NCBI GenBank assembly: GCA_002213445.1
Contig: NJIE01000023.1
Coordinates: 62,001 to 126,000, forward strand
Reading direction: 5' to 3'
Source: Xenophilus sp. AP218F
GTDB taxonomy: Bacteria > Pseudomonadota > Gammaproteobacteria > Burkholderiales > Chromobacteriaceae
Length of the DNA: 64,000 nucleotides
The notes under the pieces are model-generated. The model did not search any database. It was not told the DNA's origin and was given only the letters and a program-made list of their open reading frames with translations. A program made the position numbers and the translations under genes. Below, piece by piece: positions 47,118 through 56,471 of this stretch; within the stretch, counting starts at the first letter, position 1; every line of letters starts with the position of its first letter.

Positions 47118-48047
47118 TCAGGCTTCTACCAGCGCGCTCAAGCCCGGCAGGGTGGCGAAGCTGCTGTCGCGCACCGTCTGCAAGAAGTCCTGCATATAGC
47201 CGCGGCCGGCGTCGTCGGCGCGCATCGCGGCGTACAGCTCGCTGTGCAGGCCGCCCTCGCCTATCCGCCGCGCCACCACGTAGCCGCGTTCCAGATAGGG
47301 CTGCACCGCCCAGTAAGGCAGCGCCGCCACGCCGCGGCGGCTGGCCACCAGCTGGATGATGGCGATGGTCAGCTCCGAGGTGCGCCGCGCCGGATCGACG
47401 CCGGCCGGGCGCAGCACCTTGCGCAGCAGGTCCAGCATGTCTTCCGGCACCGGGTAATGGATCAGCGTCTCGTTGGCGAAGTCCTCCGCCTGCCATTGTT
47501 TCTTGTGCGCCAGCGGGTGCTCGCGGGCGGCGATGCCCATCATCTCGTAGGCGAACAGCGGTTGATGGACGATGCCGGGCTGTTCGTCCAGCTCGGAGAC
47601 GATGGCGAGGTCGGCGCGGCGGGTAAGCAGCAGGCCCACCGGATCGACATGAAAGCCGGAGACGATGTCCAGCTCCACCGCCGGCCAGTGCTGACGGAAT
47701 TCGTCCATCGCAGGCATCAGCCAGTCAAAGCAGGTGTGGCATTCCACCGCCACCCGGATCTCGCCCGCCTCGCCCTGGCGCAGCCGCGCCAGATCGCGCT
47801 CGGCGGCGGCCACGCGCTGCGCCAGATCGCGCGCCAGCGTCAGCAGCCGTTCGCCGGCCGGGGTGAAGCGCAAGGGCTGGGTCTTGCGCTCGAACAGGCT
47901 CATGCCGTAAGCCGCTTCCAGCTGCTTGAGCTGGTGCGACAGCGCCGACTGGGTGAGAAACACCCGGCTGGCGGCCTGCGACACGCTGCCGGTTTCGGCC
48001 AGCGCCAGCAGGCTTTTCAGATGCCGCAATTCCAAGACGCTCATCAT
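47118..48047 (-). CDS. metR: LysR-type regulator MetR
   Basis: A 309-aa regulator. The HTH region is SVSQAASRVFLTQSALSHQLKQLE (about 20-43). VECHTCFDWLMPAMDEFR early in the sensor domain and its place divergent from metE identify MetR, which uses homocysteine as co-inducer. Two starts are possible (MMSV; second Met 3 bp later). The 92-bp metR-metE gap contains two palindromic sites. Confidence 0.93.
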   Translation of the reverse strand: MMSVLELRHLKSLLALAETGSVSQAASRVFLTQSALSHQLKQLEAAYGMSLFERKTQPLRFTPAGERLLTLARDLAQRVAAAERDLARLRQGEAGEIRVAVECHTCFDWLMPAMDEFRQHWPAVELDIVSGFHVDPVGLLLTRRADLAIVSELDEQPGIVHQPLFAYEMMGIAAREHPLAHKKQWQAEDFANETLIHYPVPEDMLDLLRKVLRPAGVDPARRTSELTIAIIQLVASRRGVAALPYWAVQPYLERGYVVARRIGEGGLHSELYAAMRADDAGRGYMQDFLQTVRDSSFATLPGLSALVEA

Positions 48048-48055
48048 CGATCCTA

Positions 48056-48090
48056 TTCATGCTGAACCGCAAAATAATGAGTTTGAATCA
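48056..48090. promoter_or_regulatory. Two MetR-type palindromes between metR and metE
   Basis: TTCA-TGC-TGAA (48056-48066) and TGAGTTTGAATCA (48078-48090, a T-N11-A palindrome) lie in the 92-bp divergent gap. LysR-family regulators bind such paired sites; MetR prefers TGAA-N5-TTCA-type symmetry, which these only partly match. Confidence 0.5.
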
Positions 48091-48139
48091 TACAACACAA
48101 TGACAGATGCTTGTTCCATCCATACGCAAGGAGCAAGAC

Positions 48140-50419
48140 ATGAGCACCACCCACCTGCTGGGCTTCCCCCGCATCGGCGCCAAGCGCGAACTGAAAACCC
48201 TGCTGGAAAACTACTGGAAGGAAGCGATAGACGAAGCCGCCCTGCTGCAAGGCGCGCGCGAATTGCGCCAGCGCCACTGGCTGCTGCAAAAAGGCGCCGG
48301 CGCGCAGCTGCTGCCGGTGGGCGATTTTTCGCTGTACGACCACGTGCTGGACGCGCAGCTGCTGGTGGGCGCCGTGCCGCCGCGCTTCGGTTTCGACGCG
48401 GCCGAGCTGAGCACCCGCCAGTACTTCGAACTGGCGCGCGGCAACGCGGCGCAGCCGGCGCTGGAAATGACCAAGTGGTTCGACACCAACTATCACTATC
48501 TGGTGCCGGAATGGCGCGCCGACACCGCCTTCCGCGCCCAGCCCGAGCGGCTGCTGGCCCCGCTGCGCGAAGCGCAGGCCCTGGGCGTCAACGCCAAGCC
48601 GGTGCTGCTGGGGCCGCTGAGCCTGCTGTGGCTGGGCAAGGCCAAGGGCCAGGCTTTCGACAAGCTGACGCTGCTGCCCGGCCTCATCGCCGCCTACCGC
48701 GAGCTGCTGGCGGCGCTGAAACAGGCCGGCGCGGAATGGGCGCAAATCGACGAGCCCATCCTGGCGCTGGACCTGCCCCAGGCCTGGCTGGACGCCTTCG
48801 CCCCGGTCTACGCCGAACTCGCCCCGGCCGCGCCCAGACTGCTGCTGGCCAGCTACTTCGGCAGCGTGGCCGAACACGCGCCGCTGCTCAAGGCCTTGCC
48901 GGTGGCCGGCCTGCACCTGGACCTGGCGCGCGCCCCGGAACAGCTGGCCGTCTTCCTCGCCGATTATCCGGCGGACAAGGTGCTCTCCGCCGGCCTCATC
49001 GACGGCCGCAACATCTGGCGCGCCGACCTGAGCGCCATCCTGGAGCAAGCGGAAGCCGCCCGCGCCCGGCTGGGCGAACGGCTGTGGCTCGCGCCCAGCT
49101 GCTCGCTGCTGCACAGCCCCTTCGACCTGGCCGCGGAAATCCAGCTCGACGCCGACGTCAGAACCTGGCTCGCCTTCGCCGTGCAGAAGCTCAACGAACT
49201 CAAAACCCTGCAACGCGGGCTGAACCAGGGCCGCGCCGCCATCGCCAACGAACTGACCGGCAGCGACTTCGCCCAGCGGCAGCGCCGCGACAGCGCCCGC
49301 ATCCACAAGCCGGAGGTGGCCGCCCGCCTGGCCGCGCTGCCCCGGGACGCCGACCGCCGCGCCAGCCCCTACCCGCAGCGCGCCGCCGCGCAACAGGCCT
49401 GGCTCCAGCTGCCGCCGTTGCCCACCACCACTATAGGCTCCTTCCCGCAAACCCAGTCCATCCGCGCCAGCCGCGCCGCCTTCAAGAAGGGCGAACTGTC
49501 CGCCGCCGATTACCAGGCGGCGATGGAAAAGGAAATCGAGCTGGCCATCCGCCGCCAGGAAGCGCTGGGGCTGGACGTGCTGGTGCACGGCGAGGCCGAA
49601 CGCAACGACATGGTGGAATACTTCGGCGAGCAGCTGTCGGGCTTCGTCTTCACCGCCGGCGGCTGGGTGCAAAGCTACGGCAGCCGCTGCGTCAAGCCGC
49701 CCATCATCTACGGCGACGTCTCCCGCCCGCAGCCGATGACCGTGCGCTGGGCCGCCTACGCCCAGAGCCTGACGCCCAAGCCGGTGAAGGGCATGCTCAC
49801 CGGGCCGGTGACCATCCTGCAATGGAGTTTCGTGCGCGACGACCTGCCGCGCGGCGAGGTGTGCCGCCAGATCGCGCTGGCGCTCAACGACGAGGTGCTG
49901 GACCTGGAAGCCGCCGGCATCCGCGTGATCCAGATCGACGAGCCGGCGATACGCGAAGGGCTGCCGCTCAAGCGCGCCGAGCGCGACGGCTACCTGGCCT
50001 GGGCCGGCCAGGCCTTCCGCCTGTCTTGCCGCGGGGTGGACGACGCCACCCAGATCCACACCCACATGTGCTACTCGGAATTCGGCGACATCCTGCCGGC
50101 CATCGCCGCGCTGGACGCCGACGTGATCACCATCGAGACCTCGCGTTCGGACATGGAGCTGCTGACCGACTTCGGCGACTTCCGCTACCCCAACGCCATC
50201 GGGCCGGGCGTCTACGACATCCATAGCCCGCGCGTGCCCAGGGCCGAGGAGATCCGCCACCTGCTGGACAAGGCCTTGCAGGTGATCCCCCTGCGGCAGC
50301 TGTGGGTCAACCCCGACTGCGGTCTGAAGACGCGCGGCTGGCCCGAGGTGGAAGCGGCGCTGGCGACCATGGTGCAGGTGACGCGCCAATTGCGCGCCGA
50401 CCTGAAACAGCCGGCATAA
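48140..50419 (+). CDS. metE: Cobalamin-independent methionine synthase
   Basis: A 759-aa zinc enzyme that methylates homocysteine from methyl-tetrahydropteroyl-triglutamate. Start [13 protein letters not shown] after AAGGAGCAAG. N-terminal folate half and C-terminal catalytic half; zinc ligands His and Cys in [11 protein letters not shown] plus Cys in [13 protein letters not shown]. Interesting beside the B12-dependent NrdJ: methionine synthesis here does not need B12. MetR divergent upstream; terminator downstream. Confidence 0.97.
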   Translation: MSTTHLLGFPRIGAKRELKTLLENYWKEAIDEAALLQGARELRQRHWLLQKGAGAQLLPVGDFSLYDHVLDAQLLVGAVPPRFGFDAAELSTRQYFELARGNAAQPALEMTKWFDTNYHYLVPEWRADTAFRAQPERLLAPLREAQALGVNAKPVLLGPLSLLWLGKAKGQAFDKLTLLPGLIAAYRELLAALKQAGAEWAQIDEPILALDLPQAWLDAFAPVYAELAPAAPRLLLASYFGSVAEHAPLLKALPVAGLHLDLARAPEQLAVFLADYPADKVLSAGLIDGRNIWRADLSAILEQAEAARARLGERLWLAPSCSLLHSPFDLAAEIQLDADVRTWLAFAVQKLNELKTLQRGLNQGRAAIANELTGSDFAQRQRRDSARIHKPEVAARLAALPRDADRRASPYPQRAAAQQAWLQLPPLPTTTIGSFPQTQSIRASRAAFKKGELSAADYQAAMEKEIELAIRRQEALGLDVLVHGEAERNDMVEYFGEQLSGFVFTAGGWVQSYGSRCVKPPIIYGDVSRPQPMTVRWAAYAQSLTPKPVKGMLTGPVTILQWSFVRDDLPRGEVCRQIALALNDEVLDLEAAGIRVIQIDEPAIREGLPLKRAERDGYLAWAGQAFRLSCRGVDDATQIHTHMCYSEFGDILPAIAALDADVITIETSRSDMELLTDFGDFRYPNAIGPGVYDIHSPRVPRAEEIRHLLDKALQVIPLRQLWVNPDCGLKTRGWPEVEAALATMVQVTRQLRADLKQPA

Positions 50420-50433
50420 ACCTGCCAAACGAC

Positions 50434-50458
50434 AAGCCCCGGCATGATGCCGGGGCTT
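50434..50458. terminator. Bidirectional hairpin between metE and sixA
   Basis: AAGCCCCGGCA, loop TGA, TGCCGGGGCTT between convergent genes. T-runs are short. Confidence 0.8.
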
Positions 50459-50473
50459 ACGCCGGGCGAGGAT

Positions 50474-50935
50474 TCAGGACGCCATCAACATGCCGGGCGT
50501 CAGCATCAGCTTGAGCCGCACCTGCTCGAAGCCGTGGCGTTCGCGGCGGTTGAGCCACCACACCGACCCCTTCTTAACGCTCCACATCTGTTGCTGCTCG
50601 GCCAGCAGACGCGCGGTCAGCCAGCCGATGTAAGGCTGATGGCCCACCAGCACCACCGGCCGCGGATTGTCCGGCCAGCCCACCGCCTGCAGCACCTCGT
50701 CCACCGACGCGCCGGGATTGAGCGCCGGCAGCGTGGTGTAGCTGCGGGCCAGGTAGGCCGCCGTCTGCTGCGAACGCTTGGCCTCCGACGACAGCAGCAG
50801 ATAGTTTTCCGGCAGGCGCTGGCGCAACCAGCCCGCCATCTGGCTGGCTTGCTGCTGCCCGCGCCGGGTCAGCGCCCGCTTCAAATCCTCCACGCCGTCC
50901 TCGGCCTCGGCGTGTCGCCACAAGATCAAATCCAT
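50474..50935 (-). CDS. sixA: Phosphohistidine phosphatase SixA
   Basis: A 153-aa phosphoglycerate-mutase-fold phosphatase. The catalytic RH motif is LWRHAEAED (His8), a second His lies in VLVGHQPYIGWL. In E. coli SixA removes phosphate from histidines of phosphotransfer proteins. Start after a GGGGGGA stretch; longer upstream frame rejected. It follows the lrgB-like gene by 50 bp on the same strand. Confidence 0.9.
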   Translation of the reverse strand: MDLILWRHAEAEDGVEDLKRALTRRGQQQASQMAGWLRQRLPENYLLLSSEAKRSQQTAAYLARSYTTLPALNPGASVDEVLQAVGWPDNPRPVVLVGHQPYIGWLTARLLAEQQQMWSVKKGSVWWLNRRERHGFEQVRLKLMLTPGMLMAS

Positions 50936-50985
50936 GTCATCCCCCCAATCATGATTTCGCCATGCAGTGTATCCAGCCCCCGCCG

Positions 50986-51696
50986 TCAACGCCACCAGGC
51001 AGCCAGCATAGGCAGCAGCAAGGCGGTGAGCAGGCCGTTCAATCCCATCGCCAGCCCGGCGAAAGCCCCCGCCGTCTCCGACAGCTGGAACACCCGCGCC
51101 GTGCCGATGCCGTGGGCGGTGACGCCGGTGGCCACGCCCAGCACCATGTCGTCGTGCCAGCCCAGCCACTGGAACAGCGGCCGCGCCAGCACCGCGCCGA
51201 GGATGCCGGAGACGATGACGAACATCGCCGCCAGTTCCGGCGCGCCGCCGATGCCGCCGGCCACGCTCATGGCGATGGGCGTGGTTACCGCCCGCGTCGC
51301 CAGCGACAGCAGCACCGTGCGCTCGAAGCCGAAGCACCAGCCCAGCAGCACCGCGCTGCCGCCGCCTATCGCCCCGCCGATGGCGATGCTGGCCAGCAGC
51401 GGCCACAACGCGCGCTTGAGCTTGGGCAGATTGCTGTACAGCGGCACCGCCAGCGCCACCGTCGCCGGCCCCAGCAGCAACTGGATGAAACGCGCGCCGT
51501 CCATGTACTGGGCGTAACTGCTGCCGCTGGCCCATAACCACAGCAGCACCAGCAGCACGCCGATCAGCACCGGATTGCCGGCCGGATGCCCGCCGCAGCG
51601 ACGGTTGGCGGCCAGGGCCAGACGATACGCCAGCAAAGTGACGAAAATGCCGGTCAAGGGCGTGTGATACATCCATTGCGGCAGGCTGGCGCTCAT
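50986..51696 (-). CDS. LrgB/CidB-family membrane protein
   Basis: A 236-aa polytopic protein of the LrgB family, associated with murein-hydrolase control and metabolite (for example glycolate/pyruvate) export. Characteristic segments are PATVALAVPLYSNLP, SLATRAVTTPIAM, and GVATGVTAHGIGTARVFQ. Its ATG overlaps the stop of the lrgA-like gene by ATGA, giving the standard lrgA-lrgB pair. Confidence 0.92.
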   Translation of the reverse strand: MSASLPQWMYHTPLTGIFVTLLAYRLALAANRRCGGHPAGNPVLIGVLLVLLWLWASGSSYAQYMDGARFIQLLLGPATVALAVPLYSNLPKLKRALWPLLASIAIGGAIGGGSAVLLGWCFGFERTVLLSLATRAVTTPIAMSVAGGIGGAPELAAMFVIVSGILGAVLARPLFQWLGWHDDMVLGVATGVTAHGIGTARVFQLSETAGAFAGLAMGLNGLLTALLLPMLAAWWR

Positions 51697-52046
51697 CGGC
51701 CCGGCTCCCGCCGCCGACGCAAGAAGAAACGCAGCAGCCCGCCGGTGGCCAGCAGGGTCGCCACGCTGGACGCCAGAAGCGTGAACAACAGCTGCCAGCC
51801 CTGGCGGCCCAGCAGATCGCCGTAGGCCAGCAAGGCGCCGCCGGCCGGGATGAACAGCAGCGACATGTGGCCCAGAAAGCGCGGCGTCTCGCGCTTCAGC
51901 ATCTCCGGCACCCCGCGCCGCAGCCACAGCGCGGCGAACAACAGCACCATGCCCGCCACCGGCCCCGGCACCGGCCAGTCCAGCGCGCGCGCCAGCCACT
52001 CGCCGGCCAATTGCAGCCCAAGCAGGCACAACAGCAACTCCAGCAT
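51693..52046 (-). CDS. LrgA/CidA-family membrane protein
   Basis: A 117-aa four-helix membrane protein of the holin-like LrgA family (LAGEWLARALDWPVPGPVAGMVLL; FIPAGGALLAYGDLL). Start placed at MLELLLCLL because GGGGTGGGG lies in front; a start 33 bp further up is possible. No LytTR or LysR regulator is adjacent. Confidence 0.87.
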   Translation of the reverse strand: MLELLLCLLGLQLAGEWLARALDWPVPGPVAGMVLLFAALWLRRGVPEMLKRETPRFLGHMSLLFIPAGGALLAYGDLLGRQGWQLLFTLLASSVATLLATGGLLRFFLRRRREPGR

Positions 52047-52180
52047 CGCCCCACCCCCATGACATAACCGCTTCATCATACCGGCGCGCGGCCGCGGCGG
52101 GCAGTACAGCCAGCCGGTTTTTGCGTCACATGCCGCGCGCGCCGGGACAAGCCGGCCCCGGCTTTGGCATAATGCGCGCC

Positions 52181-52705
52181 ATGGTTATCGATGCACTCTG
52201 GCGGCCCGCGCCGCCCGTCCTTCCCGCCGCCGTGCTGGCCTGCGTCGCCGAGCCCGGCTCGCTGACCGAGCGGCTGCAAGCCAGCGGCCGCGTCTTTTCG
52301 GTGTCGGTATTGCGCCAAGGCATGAGCGCGCTGCAAGCCGACGAGGCCTGGGCGCTGGCGCAAACCGCCGGCGCGCCGGCCTACGCCCGCGAGGTGGCGC
52401 TGCTGCTGGACGGCAAACCCGTGGTGTACGCGCGCAGCGTCAGCCGCGCCGATTGCCAGACCTGGCGGCCTATCCTGGAGCGCGGCAACCGCTCGCTGGG
52501 CCTCACGCTGTTCGGCGGCCTGCCTCAGCTGCGGCGCGAAGCGCTGCAATACCGGCTGCTGGCCGCGCCGCATCCGCTGGCCGCCGCCGCCGGCGAGGTG
52601 TGCCCCGCCGCCGCCTACCCGGCGCGCCGCTGCCGTTTTCTTCTGGAACAAGCGCCCTTGCTGCTCAGCGAACTGTTCCTGCCCGATCTGGAGTCCCTGT
52701 TGTGA
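52181..52705 (+). CDS. ubiC: Chorismate lyase
   Basis: A 174-aa enzyme cleaving chorismate to 4-hydroxybenzoate and pyruvate, the entry to ubiquinone. [13 protein letters not shown] and [21 protein letters not shown] are the family's conserved parts, including the active-site Arg and Glu. Start MVIDALW; a Met three codons up is also possible. Its stop overlaps the ubiA start (GTGA), so both are coupled. Confidence 0.92.
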   Translation: MVIDALWRPAPPVLPAAVLACVAEPGSLTERLQASGRVFSVSVLRQGMSALQADEAWALAQTAGAPAYAREVALLLDGKPVVYARSVSRADCQTWRPILERGNRSLGLTLFGGLPQLRREALQYRLLAAPHPLAAAAGEVCPAAAYPARRCRFLLEQAPLLLSELFLPDLESLL

Positions 52706-53577
52706 TCAATACCGCCCTGCTTTCCGACCGTTACAGCAATTACAAGCAACTGATGCGCTGGGACAAGCCCATCGGCACCCTGCTGCTGCTGTGGCCCACG
52801 CTGTGGGCGCTGTGGATAGCCGGCCGCGGCCACCCGGACATGCTGGTGGTGCTGATCTTCTGCCTCGGCACCTTCCTGATGCGCTCCGCCGGCTGCGTGA
52901 TCAACGACTACGCCGACCGCGATTTCGACGCCCACGTCGCCCGCACCAGCCAGCGTCCTTTCGCCCGCGGCGCGGTCAGCAGGAAAGAGGCCCTGCTACT
53001 GGCCGCCGGCCTGGCCCTGCTCTCCTTCCTGCTGGTGCTGCCGCTCAACCATCTGACCTGGCTGCTCAGCCTGCCAGCGGTATTCATCGCCGCCACCTAT
53101 CCGTACACCAAGCGCTTCTTCCCGATGCCGCAAGCTTACCTGGGCGTCGCCTTTTCCTTCGGCATCCCGATGGCCTTCGCCGCTCTCAACGACGAGGTGC
53201 CGCCGCTGGCCTGGCTGCTGCTGCTGGCCAACCTGTTCTGGGTGGTCGCCTACGACACCGCCTACGCCATGGCCGACAAGCCGGACGACCTCAAGATCGG
53301 CATCAAGACCTCGGCCATCACCATGGGCGAGCGCGACGTCGCCGGCGTCATGCTCTGCCACGGCGCGTTTCTCGCGCTGATGGCCGGCATCGGCGTCCAC
53401 CTCAACCTGCTGTGGCCCTATTATCTGGGCTTGTTCGTCGCCTGGGGGCTGATCGTGAAGCAATACTTCGATATCCGCGACCGCGACCGCGCGCTGTGCT
53501 TCAAGGCCTTCCTCGACAACAACCGGGTGGGCGCGGCGATTTTCGCCGGCGTGCTGGCCAGTTACTGGCTGAGTTGA
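52702..53577 (+). CDS. ubiA: 4-hydroxybenzoate octaprenyltransferase
   Basis: A 291-aa polytopic prenyltransferase that attaches the octaprenyl chain to 4-hydroxybenzoate. The two Asp-rich Mg/diphosphate motifs are NDYADRDFD and YAMADKPDD. It starts at the GTG 52702 inside the ubiC stop; the longer frame upstream is the ubiC overlap. Typical UbiCA operon. Confidence 0.95.
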   Translation: MINTALLSDRYSNYKQLMRWDKPIGTLLLLWPTLWALWIAGRGHPDMLVVLIFCLGTFLMRSAGCVINDYADRDFDAHVARTSQRPFARGAVSRKEALLLAAGLALLSFLLVLPLNHLTWLLSLPAVFIAATYPYTKRFFPMPQAYLGVAFSFGIPMAFAALNDEVPPLAWLLLLANLFWVVAYDTAYAMADKPDDLKIGIKTSAITMGERDVAGVMLCHGAFLALMAGIGVHLNLLWPYYLGLFVAWGLIVKQYFDIRDRDRALCFKAFLDNNRVGAAIFAGVLASYWLS

Positions 53578-53738
53578 AACGCCGGCGCGGCATTTACATC
53601 CAGTTAACATAAAGTTTGCTAATTTCCATGAACTTCCCGCCTGTCACCGCCATCTGATACAGGTGAGGTCAAAACAGAGGCCTTGCACACAGCAAGAAAC
53701 AATCAATACCAATAAGTCTCCACAGGAAGGTGAATATC

Positions 53739-53993
53739 ATGAAAAAACTGCTGACCGCGCTGATCGCCGCTGCTTTCGCCACCACCGCTTTCGCCGCTCC
53801 GGCCGCATCCGCCCCGGCTCACGAAAAGAAAATGGAAAAGAAGGTTGAGCACAAGAAGGCCCAGCACAAAAAGGCCGAACACAAGAAGACCGCCAAAAAA
53901 CACGCTTCCGGCGCGACTCACGAAAAGAAAGCCACCCACAAGAAGGCCGAGCACAAGAAAGCCGAACAGAAGGCCGCTTCCGCAGCCAAGTAA
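53739..53993 (+). CDS. Small exported Lys/His-rich repeat protein
   Basis: An 84-aa protein starting MKKLLTALIAAAF after AGGAAGGTG. A clear signal peptide ends about AFA-APAAS (residue 20). The mature part consists of repeats of HKKAEHKK/HEKK units, strongly basic, with no hydrophobic core. It resembles acid-shock (Asr-like) proteins, which are similarly Lys/Ala-rich and periplasmic, but homology is not provable by eye; metal or polyanion binding is another option. Independent gene with a strong terminator. Confidence 0.8.
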   Translation: MKKLLTALIAAAFATTAFAAPAASAPAHEKKMEKKVEHKKAQHKKAEHKKTAKKHASGATHEKKATHKKAEHKKAEQKAASAAK

Positions 53994-54008
53994 GCTTGCT
54001 CCGGCATG

Positions 54009-54041
54009 AAAAAAGCTCCCTGGAATCAGGGAGCTTTTTTT
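54009..54041. terminator. Terminator after the Lys/His-rich protein gene
   Basis: AAAAAGCTCCCTG, loop GAAT, CAGGGAGCTTTTTTT. Works in both directions for the two convergent genes. Confidence 0.92.
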
Positions 54042-54063
54042 GCGTCGGCGCGATGCCGGCCGG

Positions 54064-54492
54064 CTATCGCACGCTGAACGGCAGGCGATAGCGCGCCCCG
54101 CCCGACTCCAGCGTGGCGATCCAGTTGCGGCTGCCGCTGACGCACAAGGGCAGCGTCACCCTGGCCGTCCAGGCGTCGCCCTCGCGCACGAAAACATAGC
54201 GGTTGAAGCCCATGTCCATGCCCTCCATCGAAAACTCCACCGTCGGCGCTTTGGCGCCCGCCACCCCGTCCAGCCGCATCAGGAAGGGCTGACCATGCCG
54301 CGGCGGAGTGACGAAGCTCAGGCGCCCGCCCTGCGGCAAGGCGCAGGCCTCGTCCACCCGGCAGGCCAGCGGCGTCGGATTCGCCGGCTCGCCGCGCCGC
54401 TCCAGATAGTAACGAATCAGCGCCACCTTCAACCCGGCCAGCAGCAACAGGGCGACCGCGATCCACAGCCATTGCTTGCGGTCCAGCTTCAT
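54064..54492 (-). CDS. Small single-pass membrane protein, FixH-like architecture
   Basis: A 142-aa protein with a basic start (MKLDRKQWLW), one membrane helix (about 8-25), and a periplasmic domain with FSMEGMDMGFNRYVF, a following Trp-Thr stretch, CVSGSRNWIATLE and two further cysteines (ACRVDEAC). The MDMG and late Trp pattern recalls FixH/YtkA-type domains, but I cannot assign a family firmly. Its ATG overlaps the Nudix gene stop (ATGA), so it is the last gene of that unit. Confidence 0.75.
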   Translation of the reverse strand: MKLDRKQWLWIAVALLLLAGLKVALIRYYLERRGEPANPTPLACRVDEACALPQGGRLSFVTPPRHGQPFLMRLDGVAGAKAPTVEFSMEGMDMGFNRYVFVREGDAWTARVTLPLCVSGSRNWIATLESGGARYRLPFSVR

Positions 54493-55421
54493 CGCCACGC
54501 TCCCCGCATCATCGCCACGCCGTGCGCGCCGCGCTCGCGCGCCTGCGGCCAATCCGCCTCGGCCAGCCCGCCCAGCGCGTACACCGGCAGCGGCGTGCCG
54601 GCGGCGAGACAGGCGGCAAAACCGTCCCAGCCCAGCGGCGGCTGGTCCGGATGGCTGGCGGTGGCCGCCACGTGGCCCAGCAGCGCGTAATCCAGTCCCA
54701 GCTCGCCGGCGCGACGCAACTCGTCCTGATGGTGAACCGAAGCGCCCACCCAGTCGAAGGCCGGCCGCTCCGCCAGCGCCGCCAGCCGTCCCGCGCCGAG
54801 ATGGACGCCGTCCACCGGCCAACCCGCCAGCCAGCCCGGATCGGCGTTGACCACCACCTTGCCTCCCTGGGCGTGGACGATGGCCGCCGCCGCGGCGACG
54901 AAGCCGGCCAGTTGCTCGCGGCTCAGCTGCGGCTCGCGCACTTGCACCAGCGGCCAGCGCTTGTCGCGCAAGGCTTGCAGCTGCGCTTCCACGCCGATTT
55001 CATGCGCGCAGGTGATGGCGTAGCGCGCCGGCAGCGCCAGCGATTTGAGTATCGGCCCGTTGGCCGGCAGCATCGGCGACACCGTGTATTCGCCCGGCCG
55101 CTGCCAGGCGAAGGCCTGCCCTTCGCGCGGCTGCGGCTCGCCCTGCCAGTCCCAGATGCGGAAAAAGCGCAGATGCACCGAAGCGTGCTCGTAATGGTGG
55201 ACCTTGGTCAGCCACGGCGTGGCGTGGGTCACCGTCACGCCCATCTCTTCTTCGAACTCGCGCGCCAGCGCCTGCAGCGGCGTCTCGCCCGGCTCCACCT
55301 TGCCGCCGGGAAACTCCCAATAGCCGGCGTAAGGCTTGCCTTCGGGCCGGCTGCCCAGCATGAAGCCGCCGTCCGGGCGCGTGAGCGCGCCGGCCACCAC
55401 GTCGATGATCTTGTTGTTCAT
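54489..55421 (-). CDS. Nudix (MutT-like) hydrolase fused to a ThiE-like domain
   Basis: A 310-aa two-domain protein. Residues 1-130: 8-oxo-dGTP-diphosphatase type Nudix domain with a complete box from Gly40 to Gly61 (G-X5-E-X7-REFEEEMG). Residues about 135-310: a barrel like thiamine-phosphate synthase/TenI (LVQVREPQLSREQL, GKVVVNADPGWL, DGVHLGAGRL, DYALLGHVAATASHP, PVYALGGL). This MutT-ThiE fusion is known from several proteobacteria; the job of the second domain is unclear. Coupled to the small downstream protein. Confidence 0.92.
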   Translation of the reverse strand: MNNKIIDVVAGALTRPDGGFMLGSRPEGKPYAGYWEFPGGKVEPGETPLQALAREFEEEMGVTVTHATPWLTKVHHYEHASVHLRFFRIWDWQGEPQPREGQAFAWQRPGEYTVSPMLPANGPILKSLALPARYAITCAHEIGVEAQLQALRDKRWPLVQVREPQLSREQLAGFVAAAAAIVHAQGGKVVVNADPGWLAGWPVDGVHLGAGRLAALAERPAFDWVGASVHHQDELRRAGELGLDYALLGHVAATASHPDQPPLGWDGFAACLAAGTPLPVYALGGLAEADWPQARERGAHGVAMMRGAWR

Positions 55422-55489
55422 GCCATTCCATTCCGGATTTCGCTGGCGGCAACCATATCAGGTTGCCGAAGGCGCAGCCAGCCGGCGCG

Positions 55490-56380
55490 TCAAGACTTGC
55501 CGCCGGCGCGAGGCGTCTCCGCCTTGCGCAGGCGCTCGCGGCCCGTCCAGTCGCAGGCGAACTGCCAGGCCACCCGGCCGGAGCGGCTGCCGCGGCTCAG
55601 GCTCCACTGCAGAGCGGCGCGCTCCGCCCTGGCTCCGAACTTGAGGCCGAAGTGGTCGAGCCAGGCCGCGACGGCCGCGAGATAAGCGTCCTGATCGAAG
55701 GGGTAGAACGACAGCCACAGGCCGAAGCGGTCGGACAGCGACACCTTTTCCTCCACCGTCTCGCCGGGGTGGATCTCGCCGTCGGCCAGCCAGCCCTCGC
55801 GGTTGTCGGCCATCCGCTCCGGCATCAGGTGGCGGCGATTGGAGGTGGCGTACACCAGCACATTGTCGCTGCGGCTGGCCAGGCCGCCGTCCAGCGCCGT
55901 TTTCAACGCCTTGTAGCCGGCCTCCTCGGCCTCGAACGACAGGTCGTCGCAGAACAACACGAAGCGCTCCGGCCGCTCCGCCACCAGCCCCACGATGCGC
56001 GCCAGATCCTGCAGATGCGCCTTGTCCACCTCGATCAGGCGCAGGCCGGCTTCGGCGAACTCGGGCAGCAGCGCCTTGACCAGAGAAGACTTGCCGGTGC
56101 CGCGCGCGCCGGTGAGCAAGACGTTGTTGGCCGGCAGGCCGGCGACGAACTGGCGGGTATTGGCCAACAGCTGCTCGCGCTGGGCGTCCACCTGGGTCAG
56201 CCGGCCAAGCTCGATGCGGTGCGGCTGCGGCACCGCCTCCAGCCAGCCGGCCTGCCCCTGGCGCTGCCAGCGAAAGGCGCGCGCGCGCCAGTCCGGCTCC
56301 GCGGCCAGAGGCGGCAGCAGGGGTTCCAGCCGGGCCAGGGCCGCTTCCGCGCGGCGCAAGAAGTCTTGCAGGGCATCCAT
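55490..56380 (-). CDS. DUF815 AAA+-type ATPase
   Basis: A 296-aa cytosolic ATPase of the DUF815 family. Walker A GARGTGKSSL near residue 90, Walker B RFVLFCDDLSFE near 140, and a sensor YATSNRRHLMPER. The N-terminal 60 residues form a helical extension. Family role is unknown. It lies between the HAD hydrolase and the Nudix fusion on the same strand, with gaps of 91 and 68 bp. Confidence 0.88.
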   Translation of the reverse strand: MDALQDFLRRAEAALARLEPLLPPLAAEPDWRARAFRWQRQGQAGWLEAVPQPHRIELGRLTQVDAQREQLLANTRQFVAGLPANNVLLTGARGTGKSSLVKALLPEFAEAGLRLIEVDKAHLQDLARIVGLVAERPERFVLFCDDLSFEAEEAGYKALKTALDGGLASRSDNVLVYATSNRRHLMPERMADNREGWLADGEIHPGETVEEKVSLSDRFGLWLSFYPFDQDAYLAAVAAWLDHFGLKFGARAERAALQWSLSRGSRSGRVAWQFACDWTGRERLRKAETPRAGGKS

Positions 56381-56471
56381 GATTGCTCCTTGTCTCGAAT
56401 GGCAAAACAGCCTGCGGCGAACCGCAGGCTGTCGACAGCGACGCCGCGCGCGAAGCGCTGGCGGTTGGCGT

